A stretch of 64,000 bases of DNA from Methylobacterium terricola (GTDB lineage Bacteria; Pseudomonadota; Alphaproteobacteria; Rhizobiales; Beijerinckiaceae): positions 558,001 to 622,000 of the forward strand of contig NZ_VDDA01000003.1 in assembly GCF_006151805.1 (NCBI RefSeq). The letters run 5' to 3'. This document shows, piece by piece, positions 37,992 to 45,708 of the stretch. Position 1 is the first letter of the stretch. Each line of letters opens with the position of its first letter. A program made the translations under genes and the position numbers. A model generated the notes under the pieces. The model was given only the letters and a program-made list of their open reading frames with translations. It was not told where the DNA came from and searched no databases.

Positions 37992-40256
37992 ATGCCGATA
38001 AATTATCCGATATTTTGGAATTTCGATGTCGCAACGCGAGAAATATCATGGGCATCGACCGAGTCGCGGATGACGTCGCCGGCTCCCACAGACATACTGC
38101 GCCCATCGTTATCAGAACCTTTTGTCGAAATAGAAGCGGGACTCGTTGTTCCGCTCAGCGATTTGGCAACCCAGGCATCTCAGCAGGGCGCGTTCGTCTC
38201 CGGACGAATTGCATCGTGGACCGACGGTTCAGAGTGGATGGACTGCGAGATCTATGGGTATGCCATCGATGGCGAACATGTCTCAGGCGCCATCTTCCGT
38301 CATCCGCAGGCAAGGCGTGAACGATCCGCGGATCTGACACAAGTCCTCATCGAAGGAATCGAAGCCCTTCCCGAGGCGTTCGTGCTTTACGACCAGGAAG
38401 ACCGGCTTGTCATCTGCAACGAGCAATATCGCAGGTTGTATCCGGGCGTCGCCGACATGATGCGGCCCGGAACGTATTTCCCGGAACTGGTTCGCGAAAG
38501 CCTGGCCAGGGGCGTGTTTCAGATCGAAGAAAGACAGCAGGTTTGGGAAGAGCGACGACTGTCCTTCCATCGGACCGGCATCGGCTTCTTCGAGCAGCAT
38601 CTCGCCGACGGGCGCTGGATCCAGGTCAGCGAGCGGCGCACGGCCTCCGGAGGCACCACCAGCATCCGGGCCGACATCACGGTGCTCAAGGAGCGCGAGC
38701 GGGAGTTGCGGGCGGCCCGCGCCGCGGCAGAGGCCGAGACCGCGTCGCGGACCGCCTTCATCGCGAAGGTCGGCCACGAGCTGCGCAATCCGCTCAACGT
38801 CGTGTTCGGCATCGCGCAACTGCTCGCCGGGCAGGCCTTGCCGAAGCCGCATGCCGCGATGATCGGCAGCCTCGTCGGCGCGGCGCGGGTCATGCGGGAT
38901 GTGCTCGACGACATCCTGGACATCGCGACCGTCGAGGCCGGGGCCGTCACCATCCGCCGGGAGACCACGGCCTGCCGGCCGTTCCTGCAGGAGATGGTCG
39001 AGATCGCCCGGACGACGGTGGCCCAGAGCGGGCTGACCCTGCGCGCGCGCATCGCCGGCAACCTCCCTGATGACTTCGTCACCGATCCGCGGCGCCTGCG
39101 GCAGATCCTCCTCAATCTCCTGAGCAACGCCGTCAAGTACACCGAGCGGGGAAGCATCGCGATCAGCGCCTCGGTTCGCGCCACCTCGCAGGCGGACGCC
39201 GTCCTCCGTATCGCCGTGACCGATTCGGGGTCCGGCATCCCGGCGGAGATCCGGGACCGGCTGTTCGCGCCCTATGCGCGGCAGCGCGAGCACGTGGCCT
39301 CCGGCATCGAGGGCTTCGGCCTCGGCCTCTCGATCAGCGCGGAATTGGCCCGGGCGATCGGCGCGCGCCTCGGCGTCGAGCCGGGCCCCCGGGGCGGGAC
39401 GCGGGCCTGGGTCGAGGTCCCGCTGCGGCACGATCAGGGCGCTCCGCACCCGCGCGGCACCGACCGGATGACCGCCGCGAAGGCCCCGGTCCTCGACGTC
39501 CTGGTCGTCGATGACGAGCCCACGAACCTGCTCGTCGCGGAAGCCCTGCTGCGGCGCCTGGGGCACCGGGTGACGACCGCCCTCGGCGGTGCGGCGTGTC
39601 TGCGCGCGCTGTCGGAGAAGCGTTTCGACGTCGCGCTCCTCGACATCGCCATGGGCGAGATGTCGGGCCTCGACGTCGCGCGCTGGATCGCGGCCCGGGA
39701 CGGGACGGGCATCGCCCTCGTCGCCATGACCGGCAACGTCATGCCGGCGGACGTCAAGTCCTACCTGGCCGCCGGCTTCGCCGGCTTCGTCGAGAAGCCG
39801 GTGGATCTCAAGGAGCTGAGCGAGGTTCTCGCCACCCTGATGGTCGATCGCGGCGGCGGGCGCATCCTCCGGCCGGAGGAGCGGGTCCGGTTTCCCCGCG
39901 CGGAGGCGGTCAGCGCCTTCGACCGGACCTCCCTCGACCGGATGGTGGCCGATATCGGCCACGCGAGCGTGGCGGCGATCGTCGCGGCGGGCATCGCCAC
40001 GTTCCGGCAGACCGCCGACGCCCTGGCCTCCGGCGCGGATGGGGATCTCGCGGGTCTCTTCCACAAGGTCCGGGCGATCGCGGGGCTGTTCGGCCTCGAC
40101 GACCTCGCCGCCGGGACGGCGCAGCGCGACGAGGCGGGCTCGCTGCCCCCGACCCCGCGCCAGCGCAAGGCCCTGCGCGGCAGCCTGTCCCGGGCGATCG
40201 CCCAGATGGAGCGCTATGCCCTCGACCTCGAGGTCACGACACGCCCGCCGGGCTGA
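37992..40256 (+). CDS. Hybrid sensor histidine kinase with PAS, receiver and HPt-like domains
   Basis: 754 residues, no transmembrane segment, so cytosolic sensing is likely. Order: unique N-terminal region (1-115), PAS (about 118-235, ALPEAFVLYDQEDRLVICNE), coiled-coil linker, HisKA with phospho-acceptor His262 (FIAKVGHELRNPLNVVFG), HATPase with N-box LLNLLSNAVKYTE and G-boxes DSGSGIP and GFGLGLSI, receiver (about 502-615; DDEPTN, phospho-acceptor Asp551, Lys602), and a degenerate C-terminal HPt with His691 in LFHKVRAIAGLFGLD. ATG 37992 follows GGGGAAC. The first 25 codons are AT-rich against the rest. Its 3' end overlaps the opposite-strand regulator gene by 43 bases. Confidence 0.88.
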   Translation: MPINYPIFWNFDVATREISWASTESRMTSPAPTDILRPSLSEPFVEIEAGLVVPLSDLATQASQQGAFVSGRIASWTDGSEWMDCEIYGYAIDGEHVSGAIFRHPQARRERSADLTQVLIEGIEALPEAFVLYDQEDRLVICNEQYRRLYPGVADMMRPGTYFPELVRESLARGVFQIEERQQVWEERRLSFHRTGIGFFEQHLADGRWIQVSERRTASGGTTSIRADITVLKERERELRAARAAAEAETASRTAFIAKVGHELRNPLNVVFGIAQLLAGQALPKPHAAMIGSLVGAARVMRDVLDDILDIATVEAGAVTIRRETTACRPFLQEMVEIARTTVAQSGLTLRARIAGNLPDDFVTDPRRLRQILLNLLSNAVKYTERGSIAISASVRATSQADAVLRIAVTDSGSGIPAEIRDRLFAPYARQREHVASGIEGFGLGLSISAELARAIGARLGVEPGPRGGTRAWVEVPLRHDQGAPHPRGTDRMTAAKAPVLDVLVVDDEPTNLLVAEALLRRLGHRVTTALGGAACLRALSEKRFDVALLDIAMGEMSGLDVARWIAARDGTGIALVAMTGNVMPADVKSYLAAGFAGFVEKPVDLKELSEVLATLMVDRGGGRILRPEERVRFPRAEAVSAFDRTSLDRMVADIGHASVAAIVAAGIATFRQTADALASGADGDLAGLFHKVRAIAGLFGLDDLAAGTAQRDEAGSLPPTPRQRKALRGSLSRAIAQMERYALDLEVTTRPPG

Positions 40257-40951
40257 GCCGGGGATTTCACGGAGACGAGCTTGTAGCCGGAGCCGTGCAC
40301 GGTCCTCAGGAGCGCAGCGTCCAGACCGAGCTGCGTCAGCTTGCGGCGCAGCCGCGAGATCCGGATGTCGACCGCCCGTTCGGATTCGGGCGCCTCGCCG
40401 CCGGCGCAGGCATCGATCATCTGGGCCCGGGTCAGCACGCAATCCGGGTTGCGCGCCATGAGCTTCAGCAGGGAGAATTCGTTCGCGCTGAGGTCCAGGC
40501 ACGCCCCGGACGGGGCGATCAGCCGATGGCCCGCCACGTCGAGCTCGCCGCCTGCGCAGGCGAGCCGCATGCCGCCCGCCCTTCCGTACCGCGCCCGGTG
40601 ACGCAGAATGTTGTTGAGGCGCAGCACCAGCTCGCGCGGCTCGAACGGCTTCGTCACGAAGTCGTCCGCCCCGATCTCGAGCGCCGCGAGCTTGTCCTCG
40701 TGCCCGTGACGGCCGGTGGCGACGATGATCGGGATCGCCGAGCGGGCGCGCAGCATCCGCGTGAGGGCGATCCCGTCCTCGTCGGGCAGGTTGAGGTCGA
40801 GGATGATCGCATCGAAGCCCCCTCGCTCCAGGCTGCGCAATCCCGCCTGGGCCGAGCCGGCCCGCTCGGTCGCGTAGCCCGCAGTGCCGAGATAGGCGGC
40901 GAGCAGGAGGGCGAAGGCATCCTCGTCCTCGATCAGCAGAACCTTCGCCAT
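40214..40951 (-). CDS. OmpR/PhoB-type response regulator
   Basis: 245 residues: receiver (1-120) with acidic pocket Glu8-Asp9, phospho-acceptor Asp52 (ILDLNLPDEDG), and Lys101 (FVTKPFEPREL); winged-helix effector (about 145-235) with LSANEFSLLKLMARNPDCVLTR and the recognition helix VDIRISRLRRKL followed by IRTV-like wing (LLRTVHGSGYKLV). Start ATG 40951 (MAKVLLIEDE). Convergent with, and overlapping, the hybrid kinase; divergent from an ABC transporter operon with a tandem-site operator between. Likely partner of the kinase, though convergent pairs are rare. Confidence 0.88.
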   Translation of the reverse strand: MAKVLLIEDEDAFALLLAAYLGTAGYATERAGSAQAGLRSLERGGFDAIILDLNLPDEDGIALTRMLRARSAIPIIVATGRHGHEDKLAALEIGADDFVTKPFEPRELVLRLNNILRHRARYGRAGGMRLACAGGELDVAGHRLIAPSGACLDLSANEFSLLKLMARNPDCVLTRAQMIDACAGGEAPESERAVDIRISRLRRKLTQLGLDAALLRTVHGSGYKLVSVKSPAQPGGRVVTSRSRA

Positions 40952-40995
40952 CCTGGTCCCCCGTCCCCGCCTTCGCCCCGGCGGGAGCCGGAGAG

Positions 40996-41013
40996 TGAAA
41001 CATCCATGAAACA
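40996..41013. promoter_or_regulatory. OmpR-type tandem half-sites
   Basis: Direct repeat TGAAACA-tcca-TGAAACA: two identical half-sites with 11-base spacing, the geometry bound by head-to-tail OmpR/PhoB dimers. It sits 45 bases upstream of the regulator start and 103 upstream of the divergent ABC operon, so the regulator may control both itself and the transporter. Confidence 0.55.
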
Positions 41014-41115
41014 ACTGCAACACAACGATGAAGCGAACGCCGCTTAACGTAGGGTCCCGTAGCCGGACCGAGGCCAGCGCCTGCCCGGACCCGCCGACCG
41101 CGTGGAGACCAAGCC

Positions 41116-42168
41116 TTGACAGATCGCAATGCATCGCTCGCGCGACGTGGCTTCCTCGCGGGGGCGTCAGCCCTCGGGCTCGCCTCCCTCCTGCCCGCGA
41201 GCGCCCGGGCGCAGGGCGGCGACCTCGTCGTCTCGAACTGGGGCGGCGACTGGAACGACCGCATCGTCAAAGGCTTCGAGGCTCCGGCCTTCGCCGGGTC
41301 TCCCCTGCGCATCGTCCACGACCTCGCGCCGGTGCCCGAGCGCAAGACGAAGCTCCTGGCCGAGCGGCGCCTGCCCCGCGGCAGCATCGACGTGACCTGG
41401 CTCAGCGACGCCGATGCCTACGAGATGAACGCCCAGGGCGTGCTCGATACCCTCGACATGGCGCGCATCCCCAACGCCGCGCACATCGTCGAGAAGTTCC
41501 GTCTGCCGTATCTCGTGCCCTGCATCTATGGCGGGGTCGTCATCCTCTACAATCCGGCCAAGATTCCCGAACCCCCGACCAGCTTCGCCGACCTCTGGAA
41601 CCCGAAATACGCCGGTCGGGTCGGCGTGATGGACCAGCTGCACTTCAACTACATCTACGCCGCCGCGCTCTCGCACGGCGGGACGATGAGCGACGTCGGC
41701 AAGGCGTTCCCGGCCCTGCTCGATCTCAAGAAGGCGGTGAAGCCGCGCCTGTACCCGTCGCATCAGGCGCTCGCGGCGGCGTTCCAGTCGGAGGAGATCT
41801 GGATCTCCGCCAATTACAGCGCCCGCGCCGTGCAGTGGCAGAAGGAGGGGCTGCCGGTCCGCTGGTCCTACCCCAAGGAAGGGGCGGTCTTCATCTCGTT
41901 CGGCGCCGGCATCCCGAAGCGGGCGCGCAACGTCGAGGGCGCCTACGCCTACCTCAACGCCATGCTCGAACCCAAGCCGATGGGGGCGATCTCGCTCGCG
42001 ACCTCCTACTCGGTCGTGACCGACGACGCCGAGATGGCGCCGCAGGACCGCCGCCTTCTCGAGTTCACACCCGAGCAGGTCGCGGCGCTCAACTTCGTCG
42101 ACTACGCCTACGCGGCCAAGAACGACCCGAAATGGGTCGAGTGGTGGAACAAGGAGTTCAAGGCGTGA
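41116..42168 (+). CDS. Periplasmic binding protein of polyamine/iron-type ABC transporter (PotD/Fbp-like)
   Basis: 350 residues. N-terminal export signal with a Tat-like LARRGFLAGASALGLASLLP, then family-8/1-type binding-protein features DLVVSNWGGDWNDRI, DVTWLSDADAYEMNAQGV, YGGVVILYNPAKIPEPPTSF, ADLWNPKYAGRVGV and NFVDYAYAAKNDPKWVEWWN. Start is TTG 41116 after GTGGAGACC; no ATG or GTG gives a full signal peptide. First gene of an SBP-permease-permease-ATPase operon; ligand could be putrescine/spermidine or another small cation or acid. Confidence 0.86.
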   Translation: MTDRNASLARRGFLAGASALGLASLLPASARAQGGDLVVSNWGGDWNDRIVKGFEAPAFAGSPLRIVHDLAPVPERKTKLLAERRLPRGSIDVTWLSDADAYEMNAQGVLDTLDMARIPNAAHIVEKFRLPYLVPCIYGGVVILYNPAKIPEPPTSFADLWNPKYAGRVGVMDQLHFNYIYAAALSHGGTMSDVGKAFPALLDLKKAVKPRLYPSHQALAAAFQSEEIWISANYSARAVQWQKEGLPVRWSYPKEGAVFISFGAGIPKRARNVEGAYAYLNAMLEPKPMGAISLATSYSVVTDDAEMAPQDRRLLEFTPEQVAALNFVDYAYAAKNDPKWVEWWNKEFKA

Positions 42169-43052
42169 GCCGGGTCTCCGCCGCTCCCGCGCAGCCCCCT
42201 GCGGGCGGGCGGACGCGGGCCGGCTGGCTCCTCCTGCCGAGCCTCGCCCTGGTCCTCGTCGGGCTCCTCCTGCCGCTGGTGCTCCTCGCCCGCTACAGCG
42301 TCGCCCAGTTCGAGCCTGCCGAGACCGCGATCAGCGGTCTCACCCTGGAGAACTACGCGCGCTTCTTCGGTGACCCGTTCTACCTCTGGATCCTCGCCCG
42401 CACCCTGACGGTGGCGCTGAGCTGCACCGCGATCTGCCTGCTGCTCGGGCTCCCGGCGGCCTACGTCATCAGCCGGGTCACGCGGCCCGGCCTCAAGACG
42501 GTCCTGATCCTGGCGACCGTGATCCCGCTCCTGATGGGCAACGCGGTGCGCGCGGCCGGCTGGATGATGCTGCTGGCCGACCGCGGCCTCGTGAACTCGG
42601 TTCTGGTCTTCGGCGGCATCCTGAGCGACCCGGTGCGGATCCTCTACACCGGAACGGCGGTGGTGATCGGCCTCATCGCGGTGCTGCTGCCGTTCATGAT
42701 CATCTCGCTCCAGAGCGTCTTCGACGGCATCGGCGAGGTCTACGAGGAGGCGGCGCTCAGCATGGGCGCCAATCCCTGGGTGACGTTCTTCCGGGTGACC
42801 GTGCCGCTGGCGATGCCGGGCATCTTCTCCGGCTGCCTGCTCTGCTTCGTGCTCGCCGTCAACGCCTACGCCACCCCGGTCCTGATCGGCGGGCCTTCGT
42901 TCCAGATGATGGGACCGAAAGTCTACGAGCAGGCGATCAAGGTCTACAACTGGCCGTTCGCGGCGAGCCTGGCCTTCATCCTCATGGGCGTCACCCTGGT
43001 GCTGACCCTGCTGTCCAGCCTGACGCTGCAGAAGCGCTACGGAGCGTTGTGA
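42165..43052 (+). CDS. ABC transporter permease, PotB-like
   Basis: 295 residues, six helices. EAA loop IGEVYEEAALSMGANPWVTFFRVTVPLAMPGIF. GTG 42165 overlaps the binding-protein stop by four bases and the 3' end overlaps the next permease by four. Paired with the PotC-like permease. Confidence 0.87.
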   Translation: MSRVSAAPAQPPAGGRTRAGWLLLPSLALVLVGLLLPLVLLARYSVAQFEPAETAISGLTLENYARFFGDPFYLWILARTLTVALSCTAICLLLGLPAAYVISRVTRPGLKTVLILATVIPLLMGNAVRAAGWMMLLADRGLVNSVLVFGGILSDPVRILYTGTAVVIGLIAVLLPFMIISLQSVFDGIGEVYEEAALSMGANPWVTFFRVTVPLAMPGIFSGCLLCFVLAVNAYATPVLIGGPSFQMMGPKVYEQAIKVYNWPFAASLAFILMGVTLVLTLLSSLTLQKRYGAL

Positions 43053-43879
43053 CCATGCGCCCCGCCTTCCTGTCCCCGCAGCGCTCGTTCAAGCCGGCGA
43101 TGACCGCAGGCTGCGCCGCGGCCTTCGCCATGGTGCTCGCCCCCCTGGTGGCGATCATCTGGGTGAGCTTCTTCGACAACAAGATCATCAGCTTCCCGCC
43201 GAAGGGCTACACCCTGGCCTGGTATGCCGCGGCCTGGGACATGCCGCGGTTCCGCGACGGGTTCGTGACCAGCCTGGAGCTCGGCGCCGTCGCCACCCTG
43301 GTGAGCCTCCTCGTCGGGGTGCCGGCCTCGCTGGTGCTGGCCCGGGGCCGGTTCAGGGGCCGCGAGGTCGTCCAGTCGCTGCTCATGGCGCCGCTGATCG
43401 TGCCCGGCATCGTGGCGGGCGCGGCCTTCTACATGCTGCTGATCGAGTTCGAGGTCCTCACCGGCATCCAGATCGCCACGACCTTCACGGGCCTCGCCAT
43501 CGCCCACAGCCTGATCGCGCTGCCCTGGACGATCCGGCTGGTCACCGCCTCGCTGCTCGGCGTCGACTCTCAGCTCGCGGAGGCGGCGCTGACGATGGGG
43601 GCCCGCCCCCTCACGGTGTTCCGGCGCGTCACCTGGCCGGTGATCCGGCCGGGGGTGGTGGCGGGGGCCCTGTTCTCGTTCGTGATCTCGTTCGTCGATC
43701 TCGAGAAGTCGCTGTTCCTGGTCGGTCCCGGCACCACCACGCTGCCGATCGTGATCGTGAACTACCTGGAATGGAGCGTCGATCCGACCATCGCCGCGGT
43801 CGCGACCGTGCAGATCCTCCTGATCGCAGCCGGCCTCGTCGTCACCAACCGCTATTTCAGGCTCACCCGCGCCTTCTGA
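43049..43879 (+). CDS. ABC transporter permease, PotC-like
   Basis: 276 residues, six helices. EAA loop DSQLAEAALTMGARPLTVFRRVTWPVIRPGVVAG. GTG 43049 overlaps the previous stop; an ATG six bases later is the alternative start. Second half of the heterodimeric channel. Confidence 0.87.
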   Translation: MTMRPAFLSPQRSFKPAMTAGCAAAFAMVLAPLVAIIWVSFFDNKIISFPPKGYTLAWYAAAWDMPRFRDGFVTSLELGAVATLVSLLVGVPASLVLARGRFRGREVVQSLLMAPLIVPGIVAGAAFYMLLIEFEVLTGIQIATTFTGLAIAHSLIALPWTIRLVTASLLGVDSQLAEAALTMGARPLTVFRRVTWPVIRPGVVAGALFSFVISFVDLEKSLFLVGPGTTTLPIVIVNYLEWSVDPTIAAVATVQILLIAAGLVVTNRYFRLTRAF

Positions 43880-43889
43880 GGGACCGTCG

Positions 43890-44951
43890 ATGTCGCAGAT
43901 CACCCTCTCCCACGTCAGCAAGCGCTACGGCGCGCTGACCTCCGTCGACGACGTGTCCCTGGAGATCCGGCAGGGCGAGTTCGCGGCCTTCCTGGGTCCG
44001 TCGGGCTGCGGCAAGACCACGACCTTGCGCATGATCGCGGGGCTGACCCTCGCGAGCGAGGGCACGATCCGGTTCGGCAGCCGCGACGTCACCCACCTGC
44101 CGCCGTTCCTGCGCAATGCCGGCCTCGTCTTCCAGGGCTACGCCTTGTTCCCGCACATGAGCGTCGCGCAGAACGTCGCGTTCGGGCTCGAGATGCGCAA
44201 GGTCGAGCGCGCGCAGGCGCAGGCCCGGGTGATGCAGGCCCTCGCCCTGGTCAAGCTCGACCACCTCGCCGACCGGCTGCCGCGCCAGCTCTCCGGCGGC
44301 CAGCAGCAGCGGGTCGCGCTGGCGCGGGCGATCGTCTACGAGCCGGAGGTGCTGCTCCTCGACGAGCCGCTCTCGGCGCTCGACGCCAAGCTGCGCAACG
44401 AGGTCCGGAACGACCTCCGGCGTCTCCAGTCGACGCTCGGCCTCACGACCATCTTCGTCACGCACGACCAGGACGAGGCGCTCAGTGTCGCCGACCGCAT
44501 CGTGGTGATGTCCGCCGGCAAGGTCGAGCAGATCGGGACGCCGCGCGAGATCTACCAGCGGCCTGCCACGCGCTTCGTCGCGGAGTTCATCGGGTCGACC
44601 AACCTGTTCCCGGGCCGGATCGAGGCGGGGGGGCGTTTCGTGACCGCCGGCGGCGAGAGCTTCGCCATGCCGCGCGAGGGCCGGCGCGACGGCGCCTCGA
44701 CCTTCGCCGTCCGGCCCGAGCAGATCCGCCTGACGAAGGGGGCGACGGGGGAGGGGGACGGCTTCGGCGTGCCGGCGACGGTGAGCGGCATCGTCTATCG
44801 CGGGGCCCTCACCGAGATCGTCGTCCAGACCGCCTCCGGCGCACCCCTCGTGGCCCACCTGCAGAATGACGGCCGCGACGGCGAGGTCCGGCTCGAGCCC
44901 GGCGACGTCGTGGTCGCCTCCTGGCCGGCGGGCGCCGCGATGCTGTTCTGA
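43890..44951 (+). CDS. ABC transporter ATPase, PotA-like
   Basis: 353 residues: ATPase domain (1-240; Walker A GPSGCGKTT, Q-loop LVFQGYALFPHMSV, signature LSGGQQQRVALARAI, Walker B VLLLDEPLSALDAKLR, H-switch FVTHDQDEAL) and C-terminal TOBE domain (about 280-350; FAVRPEQIRL). Class is that of spermidine/putrescine, iron and sulfate importers. Last gene of the operon, ten bases after permease 2. Confidence 0.9.
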   Translation: MSQITLSHVSKRYGALTSVDDVSLEIRQGEFAAFLGPSGCGKTTTLRMIAGLTLASEGTIRFGSRDVTHLPPFLRNAGLVFQGYALFPHMSVAQNVAFGLEMRKVERAQAQARVMQALALVKLDHLADRLPRQLSGGQQQRVALARAIVYEPEVLLLDEPLSALDAKLRNEVRNDLRRLQSTLGLTTIFVTHDQDEALSVADRIVVMSAGKVEQIGTPREIYQRPATRFVAEFIGSTNLFPGRIEAGGRFVTAGGESFAMPREGRRDGASTFAVRPEQIRLTKGATGEGDGFGVPATVSGIVYRGALTEIVVQTASGAPLVAHLQNDGRDGEVRLEPGDVVVASWPAGAAMLF

Positions 44952-45708
44952 CCCCCCGGGATCGGAGAGGACCCGCCCGCCGCAGGCGATCGGGGCACCG
45001 TCCCCCCTCCACCTCGGCAGGGATGTCCGGGGAGGATGCCGGTACGGGTTTCCTCCTCAAGCCGCAGGCTACCGCCTGTCCGTATGTGTTCACGCTGGGT
45101 TTTGACCGCGACTCAGCCTTCTGCGCTCCTGCGGGGCGAGGGGTGAAAGCCAGTCAGCTCCAGCCGCCAGGACGGGGCCAGCTGCCGAGACCGATGCGCA
45201 TCACATGGGTCAAGGCCGCAGCCCCGCGGGCGCGGAGAGGGCTTCATCCCCCTCGTCGGGGATGAAGCCGGCGCAGGCGAGAGCCGGAGCGAGGGGGAGG
45301 CGCAGCAGGCTCCTCCGGAGATACGACCTCGACCGTGCCTGACGGGCTTCCCGATCACCCGACAGGGGGGAGGGGGCTTGTTCCGATTCCAAAGGCCTCG
45401 CCCCGCCCACGGGGAGGAGGGGGAACCTGCGCCGGTCCCGTCGGACGAGGGTCCACCGGCAACTCTCCGGTGGGCTGGAAGGGGGATCCCGCGGTTGAAC
45501 GGACGGCGATTCGCTCCGGGCGGACGCGCACTCCGCAGGGCGGGGCTCGACACGGTCGTCGGCCCTTTGCGCCCGCGAGACGAGCGCGGAGCGCACGAGG
45601 CGTGAGCGATCCGGGCCGCGGGCCCACCGAAGACAGCGATGCGCGCATGCGGAAGCCGGCCTTGCGGGCACAGCCCCGATCGGCGCGCCCAGGAGGAGAA
45701 CGCGGATC
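44952..45708. other. Long intergenic region with a strong hairpin
   Basis: 757 bases. A perfect 12-base stem (GGCTTCATCCCC 45240-45251 / GGGGATGAAGCC 45258-45269) with loop CTCGTC is the only structure I can support. Frames in this stretch are open only through base composition. The last 30 bases carry AGGAGGAG, the ribosome-binding site of the next gene. A decayed gene or a small RNA cannot be excluded. Confidence 0.45.

Noticed and set aside
38283..41387. 1034-codon minus-strand open frame over the kinase and regulator
   Set aside because: Runs through the kinase, the regulator and the next gene's start in a frame with no recognisable motif; GC artefact.
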